Assembly (NCBI GenBank): GCA_001805005.1
Contig: MHDO01000117.1
Coordinates: 1-27,669 of the forward strand
DNA: 27,669 bases
Source: Nitrospinae bacterium RIFCSPLOWO2_12_39_16
Lineage (GTDB): Bacteria > Nitrospinota > Nitrospinia > UBA9942
Direction of reading: 5' to 3'
The notes below the pieces were generated by a model. That model was not told the origin of the DNA and made no database searches. It saw only the letters and a program-made list of their open reading frames with translations. Positions 14,909 to 21,437 of the stretch are shown one piece after another. The translations under genes and the position numbers were made by a program. Within the stretch, counting starts at the first letter, position 1; each line of letters opens with the position of its first letter.

Positions 14909-15448
14909 ATGACTAATCACTCAGGTTCAGATATCAATTCTACTTTTAAACCCATCTCAAGGATTTCAGCCATTATAGTTATCTCAATAGGCGGTATTGT
15001 ATTATTTGGCTGGGCTTTCAATATTGCTATCTTACAAAACCTCATTACTCATATGCCAAAGATGATGCCGAATACTGCCCTTTGCTTTATCCTTTCAGGA
15101 ATCTCACTCCTGTTATTACAGAAAAAATCTTTATTACTATTGCGAGGCGAAGCCGAAGCAGTCTCCGAACAGAATAAGAAAATTCTTCCCCCTCACATAA
15201 GAACTTATGCGCGGGGTCAGAATGACAGATTAAAGTATCGTATTGCTCAAATATGCGCAGCCATAGTCCTCCTTATAGGCATAATCACACTGAATGAATA
15301 TATCTTAAAATTAAATCTCGGAATTGATGAGTTGCTTTTCAAAAATATAGAAATCCCAGAAATATCCTATAAAAATGTTTTCTTAATATTTTTAATCTTC
15401 ATATCTCCTCCATTTGTTAAAATTATTGCAATGACATCATATAGGTGA
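14909..15448 (+). CDS. Truncated N-terminal membrane sensor domain (PAS/histidine-kinase-type), probable gene remnant
   Basis: A 179-aa protein with five predicted helices. Helices 1-2 with IGGIVLFGWAFNIAIL and the motif MPNTALCFILSGISLLLL, and helix 3 (AAIVLLIGIITLNEYIL) with NLGIDELLF, match the N-terminal membrane module common to PAS-domain histidine kinases and GGDEF proteins. Those proteins usually exceed 500 aa; here nothing follows, and the last residues (IIAMTSYR) come from the antisense of the neighbouring cytochrome gene. The loop between helices (about residues 77-106) is encoded by an inserted palindromic repeat. The start is well supported by promoter and AGGAGGT. It is either a decayed kinase or an orphan membrane domain. 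Confidence 0.6.
   Translation: MTNHSGSDINSTFKPISRISAIIVISIGGIVLFGWAFNIAILQNLITHMPKMMPNTALCFILSGISLLLLQKKSLLLLRGEAEAVSEQNKKILPPHIRTYARGQNDRLKYRIAQICAAIVLLIGIITLNEYILKLNLGIDELLFKNIEIPEISYKNVFLIFLIFISPPFVKIIAMTSYR
15139..15226. repeat. Intergenic-type repeat inserted inside the sensor-like coding sequence
   Basis: The segment starts ATTGCGAGGCGAAGCCGAAG and continues CAGTCTCC, ending ...GGGGTCAGAATGAC. It has the form of the widespread dispersed palindrome that opens with (GTC)ATTGCGAGGAGCGAAGCGACGAAGC-type sequence and closes with its inverse CGCAATGAC. An inner CATAAG-AA-CTTATG palindrome lies at 15205-15218. The reading frame stays open through it, adding a hydrophilic loop of roughly 30 residues. 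Confidence 0.6.
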
Positions 15449-15848
15449 CAAAATCACCCTTCTCTTTTGGCGTGCACTCCCTCTCAAACACCCCTGTGCA
15501 GTTCCTCTTAAACCACTTTTCAACCTTTTCAGGGTCAGTAAATCTCCCTTTGTTTACAGCAGGGGAGAGGGGTTCAATAGGCTTGCCAACCGGTGTCTTG
15601 CCTTCCTTTGCAGGGTCATCCATGTGACAGGATATACAGGAAATCTCTTCTTTTTTTTCAGAGTGCATTCTCTTTATGTAATAAAGTTTTCCCCCTTCTT
15701 CTGCACTAAACGACTTCTCACCTGAGTCTTTCATGTGTTTATCCATAAGAGACTGCATCTGAGCATTTAAATTACCTGCATCTGCAATATTACTAAGAAG
15801 CAATACAACAAAAGCCAATGCCAATACAAAATATATCTTCTGTCCCAT
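15423..15848 (-). CDS. SHP-like monoheme c-type cytochrome (DUF1924)
   Basis: A 141-aa exported cytochrome. It has a signal peptide (residues 1-24, ending IADA-G), one heme motif CISCH (71-75), and the family stretch GKPIEPLSPAVN, then GRFTDPEKVEKWFKRNC, then RECTPKEKGDF. This is the DUF1924 pattern of the sphaeroides heme protein (SHP), a high-spin monoheme cytochrome that binds oxygen or NO through a displaceable Asn ligand in Rhodobacter. In characterised bacteria SHP is encoded with a diheme cytochrome c and a cytochrome b; here the fused partner lies just upstream. The last 26 bp overlap the end of the convergent sensor remnant. AGGAGG lies just upstream of the start (AAAGGAGGTTTGGTATG in the minus strand). 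Confidence 0.88.
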   Translation of the reverse strand: MGQKIYFVLALAFVVLLLSNIADAGNLNAQMQSLMDKHMKDSGEKSFSAEEGGKLYYIKRMHSEKKEEISCISCHMDDPAKEGKTPVGKPIEPLSPAVNKGRFTDPEKVEKWFKRNCTGVFERECTPKEKGDFVTYMMSLQ

Positions 15849-15874
15849 ACCAAACCTCCTTTCCTATACTTATA

Positions 15875-16053
15875 AACCACAGAGGCACTGAGACACAGAG
15901 AAAAAATATAAAATATATATCCACAGATTTTCACAGATTAAAAAAATTAAGGTTTAAAAATCTGTGTTAATCTGCGTAATCTGTGGTTGATTAATTCTTT
16001 GTTTTCCTTCTCTGTGCCTCTGTGTCTCCGTGGTTAAGATTAAGTTTTTATTC
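15875..16053. repeat. Decamer palindromic repeat, copy D: one palindrome nested in another
   Basis: The outer arms are of the CACAGAGG/CCTCTGTG type (15875-15900 and 16009-16035). Between them, in an AT-rich centre, sits a complete second palindrome of the CACAGATT/AATCTGTG type (15920-15940 and 15959-15988). The conserved edge GTTTTTATTC (16044-16053) contains the stop codon of the cytochrome b gene. Confidence 0.85.
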
Positions 16054-17202
16054 TTTAGGTATATGAATATCCCTGTCCTCAAATGAGCCAATCTCAGAGC
16101 CGGAGTGACAGGCAATACAGTTGCTCTTACTATCTATAGATTTTCTCTTATAAACCTCGTCAGATATCTCAGAGTGTTTCTTCACCCAGTAGGGTATATC
16201 TGTAATCTTTATCGGGCTATCGCCATCTTTAATTGAATACATCAGCTTTTTAGAGGCTTCAGATACTGAATGCTCCGCTGAAGCTGAGACAAGATAATCA
16301 AGTATCTCCTTCTGAATATTCTCATTGAGGCTCACATCCTCACCAAAATGGTCACTGAGTCCTGACATGAGCTTCTCCCATGATGAGGCAGGAAGAAGGT
16401 TTGGATGAAAACCTATATGACATGACTTTGCACACTCATCTACCCATTTTTTATTATGCTTCAATTCCACAACAAACCCTTTGTCATCCATAACCTGCAT
16501 CTTTTCCTTAGAAAAATCAGTCTTCCCTTCAGGGGGAAGATATACAAGCCCCAATCCTCCAAGTATAGCAACAAATATCCCGACAACAAGCCTTACAACA
16601 GAAAGCCCCTCGCCAGCCTTCATGTGTGATACCCTCTCACTCCAGGATTCCATATCTTCCTTATAACCTGTAAACATTGAATAGATAATATTCTCCTTCA
16701 AAATGAAGTGATGAATTAATGCAGCACTTATATGTGTAACTATCATTACAACTGCAATATCCGCTAAAATCAGATGGATAATCCTTACAATAATTGCAGT
16801 CTTAAAAGTAAAAAACCCCGCCGCTATCCCCCTACCCTCTTCTCCACCGTAAACAACTATCCCTGTTAATGATATTACTGCGGTTATAAGAAGCATAAAT
16901 AATACTACCCAGCCTACAGCAGGATTATGTCCGAGGAATCTCGGTATATCTGATCTGAGCATCCTTAAAATATATGACTTAACCTCATCCCACCCCCTTA
17001 TAAAATCTGAGAATCTTGCATATCTGTTTCCAGTGAACCCCCATAGTATCCTGAACATTATAAGACCGAGGGCGATATATCCTGCTCCTGCATGGTATTC
17101 AAGAAGCCACTCGCTCTCTGATGTAAAATATGCCCCTACATAAGCCAATACAAGCAGCCAGTGGAAAATGCGTGTAGGCAAATCCCAGACTTTAATTTTC
17201 AT
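16048..17202 (-). CDS. Cytochrome b561 fused to diheme cytochrome c (DHC)
   Basis: A 384-aa membrane-bound electron-transfer protein. Residues 1-185 form a four-helix cytochrome b561: H14, H37, H143 and H157 are the likely b-heme ligands, with the family start IKVWDLPTRIFHW. A further helix (about 203-221) anchors a periplasmic DHC domain (about 245-384) with FHPNLLPASSWEKLMSGL, SDHFGED, IKITDIPYWVKKH and a second heme motif CIACH (362-366). The first heme motif is CAKSCH (257-262), CX3CH instead of CX2CH. In Rhodobacter and Shewanella the cytochrome b, DHC and SHP are separate genes; here the first two are one polypeptide and SHP follows. It should carry electrons from quinol to SHP. No clear ribosome site precedes the ATG. 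Confidence 0.9.
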   Translation of the reverse strand: MKIKVWDLPTRIFHWLLVLAYVGAYFTSESEWLLEYHAGAGYIALGLIMFRILWGFTGNRYARFSDFIRGWDEVKSYILRMLRSDIPRFLGHNPAVGWVVLFMLLITAVISLTGIVVYGGEEGRGIAAGFFTFKTAIIVRIIHLILADIAVVMIVTHISAALIHHFILKENIIYSMFTGYKEDMESWSERVSHMKAGEGLSVVRLVVGIFVAILGGLGLVYLPPEGKTDFSKEKMQVMDDKGFVVELKHNKKWVDECAKSCHIGFHPNLLPASSWEKLMSGLSDHFGEDVSLNENIQKEILDYLVSASAEHSVSEASKKLMYSIKDGDSPIKITDIPYWVKKHSEISDEVYKRKSIDSKSNCIACHSGSEIGSFEDRDIHIPKE

Positions 17203-17261
17203 AATAAAATTTTAAACTTTTATTTATTAAAAGAGGATTAAAAAGAGGAGATTATAAAAGT

Positions 17262-17377
17262 AACCGCAGATGAACGCAGATGAACGCAGATAGAAAAAAG
17301 AAATGTCATTCCGAACCCTTCGTCCTGTCATCTGTGAAAATCTGTGTGTATCTGTGGTTTAATCAGGTTTTTGTTCC
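17262..17377. repeat. Decamer palindromic repeat, copy E
   Basis: The left arm is three near-identical 10-mers, ACCGCAGATG/AACGCAGATG/AACGCAGAT (17262-17291). The right arm is TCTGTGAAAATCTGTGTGTATCTGTGG (17331-17357). The loop holds ATGTCATTCCGAACCCTTCG, which resembles the start of another common dispersed repeat. The edge TTAATCAGGTTTTTGTTC runs into the bacterioferritin gene and encodes its last residues and stop. Confidence 0.85.
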
Positions 17378-17800
17378 TTTGTGTTTTGCAAGTGTTGTCT
17401 CCCATATATCTGCGTGATGCTCCTCATCTGAGAGTATCTGCTCCATCATCAGCCTTGTCGTAGAATCGCCAACCTCACCACAGAGTTTTATTACTTTCTT
17501 ATAATAATTTATTGCATCATATTCCCCTGAAAGGTCATCCTTCATCATTTTTATTAAGTCGCCATATTTTCTTATCTTGGCAGGTGCAAGTGTCGGGTCT
17601 CCTTCAAGAAAGTTTATCCTCTCAGCTATCAGGCCTGCATGTCTCATCTCATCCAGTGCTATCTGTTTAAAAATCGGAAGTATTGTCTGGCTCTCAATCC
17701 CCTCCCCTGTCCAGTGATGATGAAGGTACTGCAATACTGCACCAAGCTCCATTGATAATGCTGCATTAAGCGATTTAACTACCTTCTCATTACCTTTCAT
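17363..17800 (-). CDS. bfr: Bacterioferritin-like ferritin-family protein
   Basis: A 145-aa four-helix iron-storage or iron-oxidising protein. Diiron ligands of the Bfr pattern are visible: E18 in SMELGA, E51 and H54 in DEMRHA, E93 in SGEYDA, and E126/E127 with H128/H129 in SDEEHHA. M52 in DEMRHA is the position of the intersubunit heme ligand in bacterioferritins, so heme binding is plausible. It is somewhat shorter than the usual 155-160 aa, lacking the C-terminal E helix. AAGGAGGG lies 7-8 bases before the ATG. It sits between the NapH-NapG-like gene and the cytochrome b-DHC gene. The last residues come from repeat sequence. Confidence 0.88.
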   Translation of the reverse strand: MKGNEKVVKSLNAALSMELGAVLQYLHHHWTGEGIESQTILPIFKQIALDEMRHAGLIAERINFLEGDPTLAPAKIRKYGDLIKMMKDDLSGEYDAINYYKKVIKLCGEVGDSTTRLMMEQILSDEEHHADIWETTLAKHKGTKT

Positions 17801-17822
17801 AATATGCCCTCCTTATAACCCA

Positions 17823-17867
17823 GCACATAACCTACTACGAAGAGTCTCTTCGCAGAGGATTATGTGC
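17823..17867. repeat. 45-bp imperfect palindrome upstream of bacterioferritin
   Basis: Left arm GCACATAACCTACTACGAAGAG pairs with right arm CTCTTCGCAGAGGATTATGTGC over 22 positions, with about four mismatches. It lies between the NapH-NapG-like gene stop and the bfr ribosome site, with no T-run after it. It may be an attenuating or processing hairpin, or another dispersed repeat; CACATAA...TTATG(T)GCGGGG recurs in shorter form at 15204-15215. Confidence 0.6.
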
Positions 17868-17875
17868 GGGGCAAA

Positions 17876-19522
17876 TTATTGTTTATATCTACTGCTATCC
17901 AGAAGAACCTGATTCTCATTTGAACGGCTCTCCCCGATGCTTGTCACATAGACAGCAGGTTTATCCTGAACAGGACAGACCTTCTCGCATATACCACAGC
18001 CAATACATGCCTCTGGATTTATATAAGGACGCTTGACCCTTACAATTTTCCCATTTGGGGCGGGGACATCTGTCTCCTCAAGCCATATAGCCTTAGGCGT
18101 TGTAGGACAATGCTCCTCACAAACTATACATGGTATAGCCATTGCCCATGGAAGGCATCTCCCCCTGTCATAGAAGGCAGTCCCTATTTTTATAGGTTTT
18201 ACCTTTTCCGAACCAACCTTTTCCTCTTCTGTAATTGAGCGGATTGCACCTGTAGGACAGACTGTTGAGCAGAGAATGCAGGTATGCTCACAGTATCCTA
18301 TCCTTGGAATTAGTATAGGGCTCCATATCCCTTCAATCCCTGCCTCCAAAAGGGTTGGATGGAGTGCATTTGTAGGGCAGACCTTCATACATTCCGCACA
18401 CCTGATACATCTTGCAAGAAATTTTGCCTCCTCCAATGCACCCGGCGGCCTTATGAGTTTTGGATTAAAATTGGTCTTAAATTCAGCAGAGCCCCTTGAA
18501 AAAAACGGAATGAACAATCCTGCAAAACCGCTTAAGGTAACCCACCTTCTTTTAAAATTTGGTTCCATTGATGTAGATGTCCTGTTTGGAAAAAACTTAA
18601 ATTTTATTACATCCTCAGGGCATACCCTTTCACAGTTGAAGCACATAATACATTCATGGGATTTCCAATCCACCCTCCCCTGTGGTGAATCTGCACCCTG
18701 ACAGTCAAGAAGACATTTATTACAGTCAGTGCATTTATCATGCACCTTCTCCATTCCAAAGAGGCTGAATCTTGAAAATAGTCCCAGCAATGCACCTGTC
18801 GGGCATATATATCTGCACCAGAATCTTGTCTCCTTTCTGTTTAAAAGGAGGGCAATTAAAAATAATATCCCTATTATCCATCCAAAATGAAAATTTAGCT
18901 GTATGAAACTCAAGATATAATCATGGGTAAAGGAATACATAACATCTCCTATTTTCTGAAGATAGGGATTGTTAAATGAATAAAGTTTATCAATTAGAAA
19001 AGAGAAAGAAAGATTTAATCCCGGAAGTATGGCTGTAGTAACTGAGCGGTAAAGAAATGTGATTGGGTCAAGAAGTCCAACCTGAAGGGATGTAAAAACT
19101 GCTGCAACCAAAAAGAGTATCAGTATGTAATATTTTATTATCTGATTTGGATGCCCCTTATTGGATTCAATTCTTTTGATGCCTTTTTTAGAAGGACTGA
19201 CTGTGCTAAAAACCTGATGCAGTGTCCCCATCGGACATATCCATCCGCAGAAAAACCTTCCAAACAATATTGTTGCCGATATTAATACAACAGCCAAGAT
19301 TAAATTTCTATAGAGAGAATGGGTAGATATTACTGTTGATATTGCAGTCAGGGGGTCAATCTCAAAAAAGAATTTTACAGGTGCATCTATTCTTATCGGG
19401 TTTGTAATATCCTTTGCAAACCCACCCCTGTATTCAGTCTGAAAAAGGAGGTAAAAGAAGAGGACAATAAAAAATATCTGTGAGATTCGCCTTAAATAAA
19501 CGAGGAGATTTTTTTTATTCAT
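17876..19522 (-). CDS. NapH-NapG-like fused iron-sulfur membrane protein
   Basis: A 548-aa ferredoxin-type membrane protein. The NapH-like half has helices around residues 12-26, 74-90, 130-150 and 210-228, with the paired motifs FCGWICPMG (C92, C96) and WCRYICPTG (C236, C240). It is followed by 4Fe-4S clusters at 264-274 and 291-301. A second module starts at residue 324 with KRRWVTLSGFAGLFIPFF, an RR-plus-hydrophobic segment like the export signal of NapG/MauM, then LIRPPGAL and four cysteine groups: CIRCAECMKVCP (372-382), CEHTCILCSTVCP (411-422), a group ending CIVCEEHCP and CIGCGICEKVCP. Such proteins pass quinol electrons to the periplasm. No nap, nos or mau genes are nearby, so the partner is unknown. 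It follows the DUF362 gene. Confidence 0.88.
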   Translation of the reverse strand: MNKKNLLVYLRRISQIFFIVLFFYLLFQTEYRGGFAKDITNPIRIDAPVKFFFEIDPLTAISTVISTHSLYRNLILAVVLISATILFGRFFCGWICPMGTLHQVFSTVSPSKKGIKRIESNKGHPNQIIKYYILILFLVAAVFTSLQVGLLDPITFLYRSVTTAILPGLNLSFSFLIDKLYSFNNPYLQKIGDVMYSFTHDYILSFIQLNFHFGWIIGILFLIALLLNRKETRFWCRYICPTGALLGLFSRFSLFGMEKVHDKCTDCNKCLLDCQGADSPQGRVDWKSHECIMCFNCERVCPEDVIKFKFFPNRTSTSMEPNFKRRWVTLSGFAGLFIPFFSRGSAEFKTNFNPKLIRPPGALEEAKFLARCIRCAECMKVCPTNALHPTLLEAGIEGIWSPILIPRIGYCEHTCILCSTVCPTGAIRSITEEEKVGSEKVKPIKIGTAFYDRGRCLPWAMAIPCIVCEEHCPTTPKAIWLEETDVPAPNGKIVRVKRPYINPEACIGCGICEKVCPVQDKPAVYVTSIGESRSNENQVLLDSSRYKQ

Positions 19523-19533
19523 GAAAATTATAT

Positions 19534-19634
19534 ACCCGCAGATTTCGCAGATTACCGCAGATTAAAATAAAATATTTTTTAAAAAAAATCTGTGAAAATC
19601 TGCGTAATCTGCGGATGTAATTAGTTTTTGTTCA
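19534..19634. repeat. Decamer palindromic repeat, copy F
   Basis: The left arm CCCGCAGATTTCGCAGATTA continues CCGCAGATTA (19535-19564) and pairs with AATCTGTGAAAATCTGCGTA and then ATCTGCGG (19587-19614). The edge TTAGTTTTTGTTCA (19621-19634) contains the stop codon of the DUF362 gene. Confidence 0.85.
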
Positions 19635-20603
19635 TGCGGATATTATCAAGGGCTGGAGTTCTGTAAAGTTTATATTTCCCAGACCCCTTTTATACGCCTC
19701 AACAATATATCCAATCTCTTCTGGTTTCTTGTCAAAAAGTGTTGCAGCAAACGCATCAACCGCTACAGGGTCTGTAGAAACTGCCACAGTATTCATCATT
19801 TTCACATCTCTAATACTCCCGCCCTGAGGTCCGTTTTTAATAAGTATCCTGTAGGCATCAATAATTGTGAGTGTCGGACGGATGAATCCAGCTAAATCTG
19901 CAATACTCATGTGAATATTCTGATGCAAATCCCTCCTCCTCCCGCCTAAAAGTCCATACCAGTTCTTCATCCCAAGGGTCAGTGTAGAATGATTATGATG
20001 TTTAGCAATTGGTATATTGATAACCTTGTCCGCCTCAAGTATGACAGTATATACAGGCCAGACCTTTAATACTTCACCCTTTATTGCTATCTTGCGAAAT
20101 TTATAATCCTTGGGAAGCTGGACATCAGCGCCTGCATCCTTTGCACTTTTTCCAATACCGCTCCTAAAAAAACACCTGCGCGGGTCGTTGCATGACATAT
20201 CAGTCACAATTACCTTCTTTGCCCCTGCATCATAGCATAGTCTGACAGTCTCAGCTACAACCTCCGGGTTTGTATTTGCAGCCTGCTCAGGAGCCCTGTC
20301 CCATCCTATATTCGGCTTTATCACTACAACATCACCCCTTGAGACAAACCTCTTCATCCCCCCCATCCCCTCAACTGCAGCCTTTACAATCCTTGCAGGT
20401 GAATCACCTTTTGCTATAGCCATCTGCGGTAATACATCCCCTGTTATACGAAAATCCTTCACCTTGGCAATAGATTCACCTGCCGAAATAACTTCATCTC
20501 TGTTGTGTAAAAGGAATGCCCCGCCTGTTACCGCCCCGATGGCAATTCCAGCATTTGTTACCCTTTTTAAAAATTCTCTACGGTCTATATTATTATCACC
20601 CAT
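19632..20603 (-). CDS. DUF362 domain protein with Tat signal
   Basis: A 323-aa protein. The N-terminus NIDRREFLKRV followed by a hydrophobic stretch (about residues 17-27) is a twin-arginine export signal, so a folded, cofactor-bearing protein is likely placed in the periplasm or membrane. The body matches DUF362 (PF04015): DVVVIKPNIGWDR, VTDMSCNDPRRCFF, AKHHNHSTLTLGMKNW and VSTDPVAVDAFAA. No ferredoxin cysteine motif is visible, unlike DUF362-ferredoxin fusions. The biochemical role is unknown. It is probably the first gene of the redox cluster (DUF362, NapH-NapG-like, bfr, cytochrome b-DHC, SHP) and is divergent from the DUF502 gene across 157 bp. Confidence 0.88.
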   Translation of the reverse strand: MGDNNIDRREFLKRVTNAGIAIGAVTGGAFLLHNRDEVISAGESIAKVKDFRITGDVLPQMAIAKGDSPARIVKAAVEGMGGMKRFVSRGDVVVIKPNIGWDRAPEQAANTNPEVVAETVRLCYDAGAKKVIVTDMSCNDPRRCFFRSGIGKSAKDAGADVQLPKDYKFRKIAIKGEVLKVWPVYTVILEADKVINIPIAKHHNHSTLTLGMKNWYGLLGGRRRDLHQNIHMSIADLAGFIRPTLTIIDAYRILIKNGPQGGSIRDVKMMNTVAVSTDPVAVDAFAATLFDKKPEEIGYIVEAYKRGLGNINFTELQPLIISA

Positions 20604-20760
20604 AAGCTATATCCAAATTCTTACTATAAAAATACCATAAAAAATATCCCCTGTCATTTAAAACCTAATGATTTTTCCCCTTTTACCGATATATGAAATG
20701 TGATATATTTTAAAAAACATTATTAAAATCAGCAAGAAAAGGAAATAAAGAGGAAGCAAA

Positions 20761-21435
20761 ATGGTTAAGACACTAAAACATAAAATAAGAAACATATTTA
20801 TTACAGGGCTGCTTGTAACACTCCCCTTAATGATTACTTTTTTCTTCATAAGGGTCCTTTTCAGGATGATTGACAGCCTTTTAGGCCCCACTGTAAACAA
20901 CCTTCTCTCTACAATGGGACTCAATTTCATCATACCAGGCATTGGATTTATACTGACCTTTCTGATAATTTTTGCAGTAGGACTGGCAAGTACAAATGTT
21001 ATTGGACGGAAACTCCTTGAAAGATTTGAAATATTTTTGGATAACATACCAATGGTAAAATCCATCTATTCAGGCGCAAAACAGGTCATCCATACTATTG
21101 CCACAGCCAAGAAGGCTGCATTCAGCCGTGTTGTGCTGGTTCAGTTTCCAAAAAACGGAATGTACTCAATAGGATTCATAACGAGTGAGGCACAGGGTGA
21201 GGTTCAGCATGTTACAAAGGAAGATGTGATAAATGTGTTTGTTCCAACAGTCCCAAATCCTACAACAGGTTTTTTCCTCATGGTTCCAAGGGGAGACATC
21301 ATCTCCCTCAATATGAGTATAGAGGATGGTATTAAACTCATTATGTCAGGAGGAATTGTAACCCCAGCCTATAACAATGATAAAAACCTCAGCCCCCAGA
21401 TTTCTTCTGCTGTTAATGCCCCTAAACAAGGGTAG
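20761..21435 (+). CDS. DUF502 family membrane protein
   Basis: A 224-aa protein with two N-terminal helices (about residues 13-35 and 55-75) and a soluble C-terminal domain. Typical segments are FITGLLVTLPLMITFF, then IPMVKSIYSGAKQV, VVLVQFPKNGMYSIGFIT, and VPTVPNPTTGFFLMVPRGDI. These are diagnostic for DUF502 (PF04367). Function is unknown. GAGGAAG lies about five bases before the ATG at 20761. The stop is 2 bp before hypD, so the two are probably co-transcribed, though no functional link is known. Confidence 0.9.
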   Translation: MVKTLKHKIRNIFITGLLVTLPLMITFFFIRVLFRMIDSLLGPTVNNLLSTMGLNFIIPGIGFILTFLIIFAVGLASTNVIGRKLLERFEIFLDNIPMVKSIYSGAKQVIHTIATAKKAAFSRVVLVQFPKNGMYSIGFITSEAQGEVQHVTKEDVINVFVPTVPNPTTGFFLMVPRGDIISLNMSIEDGIKLIMSGGIVTPAYNNDKNLSPQISSAVNAPKQG

Positions 21436-21437
21436 TC

